64,000 nucleotides of DNA from Morinoia aosen (GCA_030386875.1 CM059575.1:21104293-21168292), one strand, 5' to 3'. Positions 35,119 through 48,038 are shown, counted from the stretch's first letter. A program made the numbers and translations. The notes: generated by a model not told the origin, from the letters alone.

Positions 35119-35689
35119 TCAACGAGTTCTCGTAGAAACGGTTTCCAAGTCCCGCACGCCAACAGACACACTGGGAAATGGAGTGCCAAAAGACACACGT
35201 GTCGCAGTTGTTGGCTGTCGGGCGACAGGACTAGACATGGAGACGAACGGACCGAAGAATGTTCTCTCAAACAGCAACGCTGAACTGTGCGACAGCCCGT
35301 CTCTGTCCGCGTTCATTGCAGGAGAACACGAAAATTGGAAGCCGCGAGTTTGCATTGTCAACAAATTGGATGAAATTTAAAGGACGGGCGCGAGGAGCAA
35401 GGGGCTTTGAACCCTACATAAAAATAAGCATAAGAAATGTACAAAATGAGACCATACAGAGATATGGTGAACAGAACGCACTTCGAGATGCGGCCATAGA
35501 CAAGACAACAACAAGCCACTCTATGGAGCACGGCTGCTTGCAGACAGACCACTTAAGATAGCACGGAGTATGTGATGCTGCACCCAGACTAGAGAGGGCC
35601 TTCTCTGAAATATCTAGGGAGGAGAAGATGAGTCATTTGCTACGGCGATGTAGGAGGTATGTTTTTCAGCGTATCTGGGAGTTATACAG

Positions 35690-35855
35690 AGGAGGACTCG
35701 ATATGATATGGATAGGGTGTGGGAGTCTTACTATTTAGGCGTGGTATATGAGTATGAATAGGGTTTGGCTACGGATAAGGTATGGAGTCACACTATACAA
35801 ACGTGGTATGAGTATGGATAGGGTATGGGAGTCACACTAATCAGGCGCAGTATTA
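35690..35855. repeat. Degenerate tandem repeat (GTATGAGTATGGATAGGGTA)
   Basis: About three imperfect units with TATGGATAGGGTxTGGGAGTC, then ACACTA and AGGCGTGGTAT. Confidence 0.6.
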
Positions 35856-37390
35856 CATGATAAAGCGAGAGGAGGGAGTTCGCTCATTCAATCAAATATT
35901 GGCCTGTTGTAGAATTAACATTTACAATAGAAATTCATCGCAGAATCCTAATTGACTGTCATGGCTAAATTGTTCGTGAAATCAAGATTGCTCACACAAG
36001 CAGAACTGGTTACGCAACATAGGTTGTCTAAATCCCCGATTTAGTGCAGATTGTTTTCTCAGCCCAAATCGAACGATCAGGTAATCACAAAATAATGGCA
36101 CGTTCAAGCTAAAGCACTTCCAGTTCACCGCTGGTTCAAACATTCGCAGGCTCTCTCACACCTTCTTTAACACTGCATGCAAAATACTAAATGTCGACTA
36201 TTATTTCGCTAAAATTACTTACCAACAATTTCTATTTCAAATTCACTGTAAATTTAATGGCAAAGGACTAACATCCGCCGCGTATAATTTTTGGATGCAA
36301 CTACCCAACCTAACAAACGTATTTTTCTGAACTGAACTAATAGACCATGATATTTTACCGAAGAAAATATCGAAAAGTATTTATTTACGCAATTTTATAA
36401 TAGTTGCGTAAAAAATCTGAACTTCTCTTTCCGTATATTTCCAACATAAAACTTATTGCACCAACACTTCAGGTCGGCACGACACGCACGCCAGGAAAGA
36501 GATTCATAGAACGATCTGCAGATGGCTTGAAGTATGAGACAAAATGAAACAGATGGTTAACGTAATTCTTCATGTCGCAGAATTTATAAGACAAGAAAGT
36601 TACAAAGAAAGTTCCATTGACAGTTTAGCCACTACATGATTTTACAGTTAATTGCTGGCTAGAAAAAGAAAGGAATTATGTATTATAGCATTGAATCGCA
36701 CACTTAAATACGAAGCTCTTGATATGAAGCATTAGATCACACACTTCAAATTTGAAACCTTCTACTTCAGTCACGCTCTTTGCTTCAGGAAGCACTGAAA
36801 TCTTGAAATTAAAAAAGAAAGACCAAATCACTACTAAATATGCTAAATATACTTATGTAATTTACATTTTGCACCGTTGAAACCAAGGTCTCTTTTAGCT
36901 GCGAAACTATAACCGATTCAACAAACGTAAAGCTACTTTTGATGCCGTTGGCCATACAAGGCGACCAGTTGATATTCGGTTATTAATTTGATGAAAATAA
37001 ATATCAACGTCGTCACTAACATTTCGAAAAACAAGAGTTTCGGATTAAAACTACATCATCAATGCTTGAATGAAAGAGAGGCGTAGATGAAAATTTAACT
37101 TTCCCCAAAAAAATCTGTAATGAACTCTAAAACCCTCGTGAAAAACTTCCAACATTAATAAATGTTATTCAAAGGACTAGTAAAATATTACCGAACGATT
37201 GATAACCGAAAAGAAGAACCACATTCAGTAATTATGTAATAAGTCCAGCACGAGCCGCTGTCTCATTCCTATCGTTCTGATGACACCTTCATTCAGGAGC
37301 AAAACCTCACAGAAACGTGCCTTTTCATAGGTCCTGAAGCCTTCGCTGCAGCGATCGTAGAAACTGAGACATTAATTGCATGATGAAACA

Positions 37391-37614
37391 ACACTTTGAC
37401 TGCGGCAGGTAAAACTGAAGTTTAATATTCAATTCAAATATAAAGTCAATTGTAGTGAGCAATAATGAAAATACCCAACATTAACTGGATCGTGTTTTCG
37501 TTTAGTTGTAATAAAGTTTTTTCTTCAATTGAGTTTGTGACAACTGGTTGGTCGGCAGCATAATGATAACTCCCTCAGTAACTAAATATGGCTCACGTCG
37601 CTGTCGAAGTGTTA
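37391..37614 (+). mobile_element. TTAA/CACGTT MITE, copy 5
   Basis: ACACTTTGACTGCGGCAGGT, then AAACTGAAGTTTAATATTCA, and the right end GGCTCACGTCGCTGTCGAAG. Ends are diverged. Confidence 0.6.
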
Positions 37615-38498
37615 GTGGCTGTACATATTGGTTATTGAGCATCCCGATGAGTCGTGTCACGTGAATAGGAGCATCAGTATGCTCATATTCTCGTGCTATG
37701 CGTGCTATGCTTCAACAGCCCCATTTCAGACCTCAAACACCAGTTAAAAAATGTAAGATTAATTAACTATTCCTAAAATTTAAGCAGTCATGACGAATGT
37801 AAAAAAAGTTCGTATACCTATGTGATAAAAAGTATAGGTTTATTTTTGCATCGCTAATTGCCAATCAATACTATAGAATAAAATGCCAAGTGCCTCCTTA
37901 AATTAATAAATAAATTTATTCATTTTTTGTGCGTAATTTCTCCTGTGTGCATAATTTCTCCCATTACAAGGCAATGGGACTCTGTTTACTTGGTTAGTAT
38001 CGTAGATACCATTTAGGTGAAAAAACCGCTATCCGCTCACTTTTATTTATATGCCCAAAAACATTGCGTGAAAATTGAATCTATTGCTAAGAAAATGCAG
38101 CTCATCGCGAGGAAAAATATACAGTCATTTTTTAAAACCTTTTTGGCTAATAATTCATTAAATAATACACAGTTGTTGCTTGGTTGGTCCGTCACTCTCT
38201 GTCACACTCTTGAGGATGGCCGTATTTGAGGTACGAGTTTCACCAGTGCACAAAGTGCAAGAATATTTTAATTACGGGGACTATTAGGATGGATATATTT
38301 GTTTGTCATCCACATATTGAGACTTGTTTAAGGAGGTCAACCCAGCCCCTGTAGGTCCTATGAGCTATTTTCTGTTTGTTGTTGAAAAAGGACCCTTAGG
38401 TGGTGGACTATTCGGTCCTAAAATTTTATGGCGCAACGGCCATTAGACTTACATCTTCCAGGGGGATGTAAGGGGACCAAAAATCCTGAATTGTTCTA

Positions 38499-39340
38499 GC
38501 GTGAAAACTCAATGAGTTCTATATTTTTGAAATATCAATAAAAATGAACTAATAAACCAATATGTCCAGTTTTTTCAAAACCAAGACCTGAATCAAAAAA
38601 ATTAATAGAAGAAATTGTGTTTATTTTTAAAAATTACATATATCAGTCAAATTTCATAAGAATCAGACTACAAACATAAAAATTCATCATTTTTATGAAT
38701 GAATTTTTTCAATTTTTAATTTTTTTTGTAAATTTCAATTCACAGTGTGAATTTGAAGTTATGCATGGAGATTATCGAAATAAAAATGAAAACAACATTC
38801 AATTACAAAAATTTTCCATATTACAATTCAACATAATTTTTTTTCGTTTTTGGGCTCTCCTGAAAAATCATACATTTTCACATTCAAAAGAAAACAAGTC
38901 ATTGAGTTTTTATGCTAGAACAAAACCAAAGACAGTTTCAGAATCTTTGAAGCATTGCAAACAAAGTTTCGCGTACCAAGTTTCCATTTGAAACTTTTTT
39001 TCATATGCAAAAATTAGTTTAAATTTTTTTATGTTATTAGTGATCAAATATCGCATATAAAAAAACGAAAAGTTTCAAATGGAAAATTGGTACGCGTAAC
39101 TTTGTTTGCAATGCTTCAAGGATTCTAAAACTGTCTTTGGTTTTGTTCTAGCATAAAAACTCAATGACTAGTTTTCTATTGAAATTTCCATAAAAATGCA
39201 CCAAAAAAATATTTCGTATTTTTTTTAAAAAATAAGGCCTAAATAGAAAAAGTTACACGAGTACAACAAGTTTACTTTCAACAAATACATATACTGGCTA
39301 AATTTCAAACGAATCGGACGAAAAAAATTGAAACCTTGGG
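38499..39340. repeat. Compound foldback repeat with 107-bp inverted arms
   Basis: Arms 38890-38996 and 39069-39176 are reverse complements with about 5 mismatches in 108 positions, around a 72-nt A/T-rich loop. GTTCTAGC(A/G)TxAAAACTCAA also occurs in direct order at 38499 and 39144. The flanks 38499-38690 and 39144-39340 are similar to each other (ATAAAAATGxACxAA, CAAATTTCxxAxGAATC). No protein frame. The transcript would form a long hairpin. Confidence 0.8.
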
Positions 39341-39659
39341 TTGAACCCCTTCTATCGAATCCCGTCATTTTTGAGAGGTCGTGTACTTAGTGTTGAATAC
39401 TCAGCGTCGATATTTATTTGGTCCCGTAGATGATGAGCGACTCACTGATGCAGTGTAAAACCTGAAGTCAGGTCTTCTCTACCCATACCATACATTTAAT
39501 AACTAGAAATTCAACATGATTTGAAAAACTGATGCACAAAATTACTTAGCCAAAACACAAAGAAACTAAAGTCAGCCGGAAACTTGAAACGCCAAATGAA
39601 AACGCAAAGATTTCCTATGGCTGCAACACCTCAAGCGCCTCTACCATCCACAAGCCCTC

Positions 39660-39843
39660 AACACGTTGACTGAGGTGGGTTAAACTAAAGTTCAATATCC
39701 ATTTCAAATTTATTAAAGTCAAAAGTTGTAAGCAATTTTTAAATACCAAACATTAACTGGGTTCATTAAACACCATAAATTTTAAAAGATTGTTAAAATA
39801 TTTCAAACGCCCCATCGATGGGTCATATCGCCAGCAACATGTT
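39660..39843 (+). mobile_element. TTAA/CACGTT MITE, copy 6
   Basis: ACACGTTGACTGAGGTGGGT, TAAACTAAAGTTCAATATCC, and the right end CCCCATCGATGGGTCATATC. Confidence 0.65.
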
Positions 39844-40099
39844 CAGGCGGACTTGCGAAAAGAAAGGAACGAGAATTTTCGCCATTTAGGTCCCTTAATC
39901 ACCATTGGATCTTCAATACGCACAAAAGTAATCGGAAACTGCGGAGTTTTCGATCCCATCAATTTTCTCTGTTCGAGCACTTTTGAACAAAAACTGCATG
40001 AAAAACTGCAAAAACTGCATTGGGCAACGCAGAACATTCCTGTTACTGAATACCACTTTGCTCAATAAAATGTCACAAGTGTAAACGGTCTTCATCTAG

Positions 40100-42140
40100 C
40101 CTTCATTTACTTTCAAGCCATAAAATTACCTAGAAAACAACAACGCGAAGAATCACCTGACACCAAAAAACTCCAATTCATTAATATCGTTAAACTCATT
40201 TCGAAAGCATATTTTGAATGCAAATAATGTATAGTTCCTTGGATGCCCTTTGCCTTCATCGCAGACAGAACAAGAGGCAATTAGGGGAGCAGCTTGACAA
40301 TGGAGGACAATTAACGGTCCAAACACCCGTGAAACATGTCCTCAGCACGACTGTAGCGTCTGATGGGCAGAGCGGCGAGCAAACGATGGTCTGTGCGGCA
40401 CAAGTGGCCCTTTCACTGCCACAGTCTGGCACCTTTTTAATTAGATCACTATTGAGCACGACGAGCAGCGCGTTCATGAAACGAGTTACGGGCCATCTAA
40501 TGCAGATGAACGCGCACAGGTCGCTCAGGAAGTTGTAAGGTACCTGACAAGATCATTTTTTTATCGTTTACAATTACCATGTATAGGTAGGCCATTGGGC
40601 AAGCTGGACGTGTACGTGCAATAAAGAGGCCTAGAAGTGTCATGTATTATTTATTTGTTTCCTACACAATTTTTTGAAACTGAGAATGAACGTTCACTCA
40701 TTATTTGTCGTGTCGCCCCGAGGTGGGTAAATACGTACAAGTTTGTACAAGAGTAATAGTTAATGCGTTGTTCATTAATTGCAAGGCTTACGATAACTCA
40801 ATGTTGGATATGTTATGCATAACTTTCATTTGAACACACCACACATATTTCTGGTATTCAATTGATTGAATTTTTTGTCCCACCGTATAAGCTGTGGTCC
40901 GAACACAAGTGTAAAACAAGTTGCGCAACCTGAAACTATAAAAACGATTTTTGCGACCAAACACACGAAGGAATTTTATTCAGCGTAAAAGCCTGAAACG
41001 AATTGAATAAGTTCATCAAATATATTCCGTAACTTCTCAATAAAAAACTACTGAAAAAATTTAGGAAAAATTTCTCACAATGTCTACTAAGTTTAGCTTA
41101 CAAAAATGTCGAAACGGAAAATGCTCTAAAACATAATAAAACAGAACGAAATAAAAAGAGAATGGGATTTAATGTGTTTTCAATGAAGAAGAACTATTTT
41201 CAAGTCGGTCATTAGCCTGTCCACGGCCACTTCTCCCCACGTCAAATGCACCGGGATTTGCACCCTCACTCAGGGAAATACAATGGAAGTAAAGTCAATT
41301 TATTCAACCTGTAATGACTAAAGATAGGACTCAAAATACGCACAGACCAAAATATTGTATCATATAATATCTAGGGACTTGAACACTATTCTCTGATCTA
41401 TATTTTTTCAGCTTACAGCTTCTGATAATTGATGTTGACCCTACAGTTATCAGGTGAAGTGCATCCATTGCTCTTATCAACGCCCGCTAAGACGATGTTA
41501 CGTTAAACACGATTTTGTGGTCGACGACACACTTCATTTGAGATGACAGTGTTCTCTGTACACATATCTTGATTCCGTAAATTCTAGCACGCAGAAGCTT
41601 ACGGTCAGGTAATGCTTTGAAGCTGTTCAACTCTCGACGCGATCATTACTCAAGCGTACAATCGACGTTAAGATTTTATCACATTCTTGCCTATATCTTA
41701 TTCGTATTGCCATCTCGTCCTCAACATTGAAGTAAGTTCACGGGTATCCATTAACGAAAAACGTTTTGGAGATGCAAATGGAGGAGCAATATACTTCTAC
41801 TGAAGATCTCTACAGTAGATAAGCCGGAGTTCATTCAGGTAAGTGCTCCATAAGAAAGCAGCTTGATTCTGCACTTCTGGCAATTGGACTTGCTCAAAAC
41901 GAAGAGCTTTCTTCAGGCTGAAGTCCTCGCCTAGCTGTAAAGTTTTCCTAATTTCTAAATATCTTCTTAATTATCAGAGTCACAGGTTCATTTGAGTGAG
42001 ACAGTGGCGATAATTTTTGCCCGAAATAAAATGGTATGTGGCTCTTATAGGTGTAGTAAATAAAATCTAATGAATAAGGAGCACGAAACAATAAAATTAT
42101 ACTCAGTGGAAGCTACTTTGCCGGACACTCGGCAGCTGTA
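40100..42140. other. Intergenic stretch, no gene recognised
   Basis: A slightly GC-richer patch at 40240-40530 is open on both strands. The minus-strand frame (FLSDLCAFICIRWPVTRF, MNALLVVLN) has a hydrophobic stretch but no supporting splice sites or family match. Confidence 0.3.
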
Positions 42141-42148
42141 GCAATTCG

Positions 42149-42375
42149 TTAACACGTTGACCGCTACGGGTTAAACTAAATTCAATATTCAACTCATATA
42201 TAAAGTCCATTTAACGAACAATTTTGAAAACAGCAAACATTAACTGGACCGTGCCTTTATTTACATTTGATTAAGTACTTATAAAAATTTGAGTTGGGGA
42301 CTAATGGTCAGTCAGAAGCATTTTGAAAATTCGCTCCGTGTACAACAACAACTCACATCGCTACCACCTTGTTAA
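42149..42375 (+). mobile_element. TTAA/CACGTT MITE, copy 7
   Basis: TTAACACGTTGACCGCTACG at the left, interior TTCAATATTCAACTCATATA, and CACCTTGTTAA at the right with TTAA at both edges. Confidence 0.7.
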
Positions 42376-42769
42376 GAAACTCATGTTATTAACCTACTCT
42401 ATATATACACAGAAAATACCCTTGACCTCAGTTATGGGTTGAGAATTCTATAAGCGGTATTTCAACTTCAGTGAATTTGAGCACTTAATTACGATTTCAG
42501 CCTAATGCAATAGAAAACACTGTAAAGTTGGTTCCTGCATCTGAAATTACCCATACTGTCCTCTTGGCATTCTTGGATTTTTTCAACAACCGTTGTACTT
42601 GAGCGAACTTCCAAATGCTGCTATGAGTCTTACAATAACTATCGGAATCACCAAAGAAGTTATACACAGTCGCAGAGCAAGTGCGAAAGCGGTGAATACG
42701 TACGAAACCGAGTCGTGTTGCCTCTTGTTCTGGACAAAGGCGATGGTTTACCTAGAGAGCGGGGGGGCT

Positions 42770-43030
42770 GGTGACACTAGAAACTCAGGAATACAAATTC
42801 CGGACGTAGAGGAAAACACGGTGCGATGCCTTTCGCATTGGCGGCAGCGAGGAACAAAGGCAGTTTGAGGAAGTCTGTTGATTCTGATTTAAGTGAACAT
42901 AAGGGAACGTTTGGTGACGCTCGCGCACCAACACGTAGTGTGTGCCCTGCGGGGTCACCCTCACGCCGAACTCCTTCAGACACGCGGCTGCGAGTGGCGG
43001 GCGTTACCTGTAGTTTGTGGCCGACGTTCC
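42770..43030. other. CpG-rich patch, possible exon, unresolved
   Basis: CpG-dense sequence in A/T-rich DNA. On the minus strand one frame reads PPLAAACLKEFGVRVTPQGT followed by HYVLVRERHQTFP, protein-like in composition, but no clean acceptor/donor pair brackets it. The plus strand is also open here. I recognise no family. Confidence 0.18.
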
Positions 43031-43438
43031 TGAATTTTAACGCCAGGACGTTACTTGTTATTCTGAGCTTCGAAAGATGCCTCGAGATCGCCAGTGATAT
43101 CGAGCTGTGCGGTGGCCTCTGGGAAATTTGAAGGTTCAAGGAGTAAAGAAATTTGAAAATGTACTTTTCAATTCCCGAATGGGCTCTCGTTTTCGAGGAT
43201 TGCAGAATGTTTACCAAACGAAAGGAAAATATTTATGTTCATGAATTTAGTTTGAAAACTGCATTTACTCTTCAATTTCCCGGGTATCTATATAGTCGTG
43301 TTGGAGTACCTAAAGATGTTTGCATGTTACTTAATAATTAGCTAATTTTTGCCTATCACTTTAAAACTTTATTTTTACATACGTAGCATATTTTTTACAA
43401 GATATGCTGTAAATTATCCCTAATAGAAGTAGATATTG

Positions 43439-44058
43439 CAGACTACCACTAACATGAGTAGAAACTCAGGAATACCACCAACAAGAGTAGATGCTACAGA
43501 TTGCCACCAACAATAGCAGATGCTACAGATTGCCACCAACAATAGCAGATGCTATAGATTGCCACCAACAAAAGTAGATGCTACAGATTGCCACCAACAA
43601 TAGTAGATGCTACAGATTGCTACCAACAATAGCAGATACTACAGATTGCCACCAACAGAAGTAGATGCTACAGGTTACCACCAACAATAGCAGATGCTAC
43701 AGATTGCCACCAACAGAAGTAGATGCTACAGATTGCCACCAACAAAAGTAGATGCTACAGATTGCCACCAACAATAGTAGATGCTACAGATTGCCACCAA
43801 CAATAGCAGATACTACAGATTGCCACCTATAATAGCAGATACTACAGATTGCCACCAACAATAGCAGATACTACAGATTGCCACCAACAATAGCAGATTC
43901 TACAGATTGCCACCAACAATAGCAGATACTACGGATTGCCACCAACAATAGCAGATGCTACAGATTGCTACCAACAATAGTAGATAGTACAGATTGCCAC
44001 CAACAATAGCAGGTGCTACAGATTGCCACCAACAATAGCAGATACTACAGATTGCCAC
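43439..44058. repeat. 29-bp minisatellite, about 21 units
   Basis: Unit AGATTGCCACCAACAATAGC + AGATACTAC with limited variation (AATAGCAG/AAAGTAG). Confidence 0.9.
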
Positions 44059-44458
44059 TTACAAGAAGAGACGCTGTCGACCGTTTTTTTCGACGGTGAC
44101 TTCACGATGGCAAAGTTTCAAAGAAACTATCTTCGAAAAGAAATGCTTATTCTTTTCACACAAAGCGTTGACGCCCATTAAAGCGAAGCACGGCTTCACC
44201 GAACTAAGCATTTCCATGCCATCTGAGGGACACCGCAACTTTATGTTCCTTGCAATGGTGCGCACGCGTCTGACATTGTATCATCGGCGGCGAGAATATC
44301 GTACCAATTTTCCCCTTTTTCAGTGCAGCCAAAAGCTCATATGACAAATGCAAATCAAACTTATCTATGATAATTGATGAAACGCTTATTTATTACTCCT
44401 ATTATAACGTTTCTATGCATGTTACCACTTATTAGATAAAACTTTGCAAGAAAAGGGT

Positions 44459-44531
44459 TGTGCTTACCTGGGCTCGAACCAGGGACCTTCTGTGTGTTAG
44501 ACAGACGTGATAACCACTACACCATAAGCAC
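44459..44531 (-). tRNA. tRNA-Val (AAC)
   Basis: 73 nt on the minus strand. Acceptor GTGCTTA pairs with TAAGCAC, discriminator A. Anticodon loop CTAACAC gives AAC. T arm GGTTCGAGCC is intact (box B). No intron. Confidence 0.95.
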
Positions 44532-45228
44532 GTATTAGCTTGAGGAAAATTGTTCATTAGAATTTAAATTGCTTCAGTAAAATATTGTACAGGTAATTTT
44601 TTGTCACTCCACTTGAATTTAAATATTCTTCAGTTTTCATAGGATATATCAGTCAAATTGAAATAGACATAGATATAATTGCATCCATTTTGAAAAATTA
44701 TAATCACGCCGGTTGAGGGGAACTTTATCGATGAAGACCTGAAGATGTCTGATGTTCAGCAGGTTAAGGGTTAGCAACCGTCGGGCTTGATTCAAGTTTT
44801 ATGAAGCAATTGTGTGCGTAGCTTTACAGCAAGTCTACAAAGCGATGTGTATGCACACGACCTGTCGTTACAAATACAGAAAGCGCTAGAGGAGATAAAT
44901 ATAAAATGATGAGCGCTCATGAATAGAAGAGGAAATTCTCATTTCAGTAGAGTGACTCGCATTTAAGTTTGTGAACGCCAGGCTTATTTGTCTCTGTAAT
45001 CTCCTGGCTGACCAGTTCTAAACTCCAGCATCCAAGCTTTCACCTCTCAAAGCATCTCAGCTGGACAGGTAACCGTGTTGAGGGACTGGAAGTGTTTTAT
45101 TGAAGTTATTTTACGACTCAGGATTTGTCTTATGCAGAATTAAAACGATAGCTGCATATGTATTAACAGCACAGAGTAGCTCATACATGTTTTACATTTC
45201 TAATATACACACCATTTGGGGGAAAAAA

Positions 45229-45230
45229 GC

Positions 45231-45285
<55 letters not shown>

Positions 45286-45302
45286 GAGCCCACCCGGGGG
45301 CG
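45229..45302 (+). tRNA. tRNA-Asn (GTT), copy 1
   Basis: 74 nt. Acceptor GCCTCCG/CGGGGGC, anticodon loop CTGTTAA (GTT), box B GGTTCGAGCC. Followed at once by TTTTT (45304-45308), a Pol III terminator. An upstream TAATATAC box lies about 25-30 nt before the gene. Differs from the other Asn copies by C for T in the D loop (CAATCGG). Confidence 0.96.
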
Positions 45303-45475
45303 GTTTTTATAAATCAGAACAAACTAACAGCGTTCTAAGTTTTACTTAAATATTAGTTATTTCAACCGTACTTAAGACTCGTCAATGATTAATTCACCCC
45401 GGAACCTATTTTGTTTTTGATTAAAACATTTTTTGCACGTTAAATATCATAAAATATACATACCCATAATTCAGG

Positions 45476-45492
45476 GCCTCCGTGGCGCAATT

Positions 45493-45532
<40 letters not shown>

Positions 45533-45549
45533 GAGCCCACCCGGGGGCG
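45476..45549 (+). tRNA. tRNA-Asn (GTT), copy 2
   Basis: 74 nt with the CAATTGGTTAG D loop and the same acceptor, anticodon and T arm as the other intact copies. AAAATATAC sits about 25 nt upstream, as in copy 1. TTTT follows close behind. Confidence 0.96.
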
Positions 45550-45773
45550 GTAGTTTTATGAAAACTAGGGACTTCAGGTATTTTCATCTAGCATGTAGAG
45601 GTAGATGTGCGGCCTTTCTTCTTCCGAGTACGCGGACTCATTCAATTGTTTACCTTTTGGGGTTTTACATTTCTCTGCTGAAAATAGCAATAGTTGAAAA
45701 ATTTGCTTTGCTTTATTAAATATTGAATTTGAATTTAGCATGAAGTAGTATCGACTGCAGAAATCAACGGGCT

Positions 45774-45846
45774 GCCTTCATAGCTCAGGGGTTAGAGCGC
45801 TGGTCTAGTAAACCAGACGCCGGGAGTTCGATTCTCCCTGAAGGCA
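45774..45846 (+). tRNA. tRNA-Thr (AGT), copy 1
   Basis: 73 nt. GCCTTCA/TGAAGGC acceptor, discriminator A, anticodon stem CTGGT/ACCAG with loop CTAGTAA (AGT), T arm GGGAGTTCGATTCTCCC. The variable loop reads GACGC where other copies have GAGGC. Confidence 0.95.
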
Positions 45847-46342
45847 ATCGAAGTGTACCTTTTGCAAATGAATAGCAATAGACCTGTTGCTTCGGCTAAC
45901 ACAGTAAGGTAATTTGTGGTGTATTTTATGAAAGAATTAAGCGTGCAGTGGAAGAAAACAGATTACTGGGTGAGAAAAAAACTGTTTCGGGAGAATCAGG
46001 TCTGGTGAAGATAAACTATGTTGTACGTGAAGGAATTGGAGAAAAAAGAAAAGAAAACGGTGTACATAGCTTTCTTGAATATTAAGAAGGCTACTAGTGC
46101 AATCTCTCGGCAAGTTAAAAAATGGGCAAGTGAGCAATCCTACGGAGACAAGGTAGCACCCTGCCTCCTTTGCTGTTAGGTTTGTACACAGAGTAATTAG
46201 CTGTCCTTTTGAGAACGGGAGGTTCGTGATTGTAAATTGGTGGAAACCGACTAAAGTTGTCAGCCGAGTGCTGATGATATTGTTGTGATCAGTGAGTCAG
46301 GGCTGGAACTACTACGGACGCTCCAGATTGTGAATGGATATC

Positions 46343-46875
46343 CAGGTAACTCTCGATTTGTCTCCTGGGATGGGACTGGATAATTAGAGATGGTTGATAA
46401 ATCGAGGTACCATATTTGGTTTAAAAGAGAAAGTGAACCTGTTCTTTTAGGGGAAACTTTATGCTACATACGAATAATTATCTTAGCATCTTACAGTAAA
46501 AGAGTAAATGAAATGAAAATATTCAAATAAATAAATTGTTTAATGCTCTTGTTTCTGGTTTTGTTTTTTTGCTTATTCGGTTTTTTTCTGGTGTCTACTT
46601 TCATAGATACATCAAATGTTTTATTTGAACTCATAGGGGTTGTCATATTGGCCCATATATCGAACCAACACACATTGAACAGAGTAACAGATGAGAGAAC
46701 AGCCTTTGTTTACAAAATGTCTCTTTTGTTTTTCTTTCTCACAAGGAATGTTGCAGAATACAAGACGAACGCGAAGGGTGGATAAATCGAGATGGCGCGG
46801 ACTAACGGAGGCGAACAAAACTATCTAAATCGAGAGAGGGACTAATCGAAATGTGGATAAATCGAGAGTTACCTG
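46343..46875. mobile_element. pogo/Tigger-like MITE, 533 bp
   Basis: CAGGTAACTCTCGATTTGTC at the left and GATAAATCGAGAGTTACCTG at the right are inverted repeats (19 of 20). Further ATAAATCGAG motifs lie inside at both ends. Ends starting CAGG with repeated subterminal motifs resemble Tigger/pogo (Tc1-mariner) elements. I see no clear TA duplication and no transposase. Confidence 0.65.
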
Positions 46876-47504
46876 TTTGCAGTCACGATCTCAATTTGAA
46901 ATTTGATGGAGATAATGATGAGACTGATAGAGGTAAGCAGGGAAGATACGAGAGTTGAGACGAACAGAGCAAAGAAGTCCAAGTACCTTGGGGTCTAGAT
47001 GTCTTGAAAGTATAAATGCAAAAGAGCTAAAGGTGAGAAATTGGCAGAAGCACTGCAGTCTCACAAACGGCTGAGACGATGACTTTTAACACTCAGTTGC
47101 CTAGAGAAAGTCCGTGACCTGCACTGAATAATGGCTGACTTGCGATACCCACCTAAGGGGTTTGGCTGCCCAGTTGTGCGAATATACTGTAGTATATACA
47201 AAATTTCCATGGGGAGACAATTATAATCTTGAGTTGTAATTAAATTATGATCATATAATTTTTGATGTTCATATAATGTTGATGTTCATATAATGTTGAT
47301 GTTCACCATACGTGGTAAATCGGAAAAGCCTGATACTGATTAAATTATGTGACCTTCGGTGCGATATAGTTTGAATAACTGAAGCGCTAGCAAACCTGTG
47401 TTACTATTAATACTTGCGATACCCACACGGTTAGGCTATAACCCACGGTAACCTCGGAGTTATCTCCTCATTGTGTTGGTGTGCATGCATAAGGTCGATC
47501 CCCT

Positions 47505-47733
47505 ACTCATAGTAACAGTAGATTACGAAGGAAGCTTATGACACGAGATTAAATTTGAAGAAGGAAGTAGTAGGCGTTGAAAAACAGGACACTAGCGGAC
47601 GTAAAATGCTAAATAATCAAAATCTATTCCATTTCGACAAAAGGAAGGCTTATCTAATTTTCTGCTCGAGACCTCATACTTTCTCCCTGAGAAAGCTAAT
47701 TCCGGTCAGTACAATAGTTGTATCCTCAAAGGG
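47505..47733 (-). repeat. SINE-like repeat copy, shortened
   Basis: AGAAGGAAGTAGTAGGCGTT, CATTTCGACAAAAGGAAGGC, and TACAATAGTTGTATCCTC near the end match the family. Confidence 0.6.
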
Positions 47734-47827
47734 TTTAAAATAGTACATGTATCAATTCATTCATTATACAAATCTTTACCATCGAAGTATCGGTATTTGT
47801 CAAAGAAGTAATTCCGTTATTGGCAAC

Positions 47828-47844
47828 GCCTCCGTGGCGCAATT

Positions 47845-47884
<40 letters not shown>

Positions 47885-47901
47885 GAGCCCACCCGGGGGC
47901 G
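47828..47901 (+). tRNA. tRNA-Asn (GTT), copy 3
   Basis: 74 nt, same as copy 2. Ends 64 nt before a convergent tRNA-Thr. Confidence 0.96.
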
Positions 47902-47965
47902 GAAATAATTTTACATCCTCCTTCACCAGAAGAACTGCATGCAGCTCAAAAGGCTATCCACACAT

Positions 47966-48038
47966 TGCCTTCAGGGAGAATCGAACTCCCGGCCTCTGGT
48001 TTACTAGACCAGCGCTCTAACCCCTGAGCTATGAAGGC
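47966..48038 (-). tRNA. tRNA-Thr (AGT), copy 2
   Basis: 73 nt on the minus strand. GCCTTCA/TGAAGGC acceptor, loop CTAGTAA, intact anticodon and T stems. Convergent with tRNA-Asn copy 3. Confidence 0.95.

Noticed and set aside
35081-35561. Two overlapping plus-strand frames of about 100 codons
   Set aside because: No family resemblance, no splice support, and the opposite strand is also open. The first frame starts inside a MITE.
40218-40540. Frames on both strands, minus strand with a hydrophobic stretch that might be a signal peptide exon of the EMU-like gene
   Set aside because: The ATG frame has no suitable donor with the required phase, and the hydrophobic run is short.
47735-48020. Short frames of 60-odd codons spanning 47735-48020 and 59162-59359
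   Set aside because: They run through tRNA-Asn and tRNA-Thr genes; the peptide-like runs (PPWRNWLARSAVNRKVGGS) are translated tRNA sequence.
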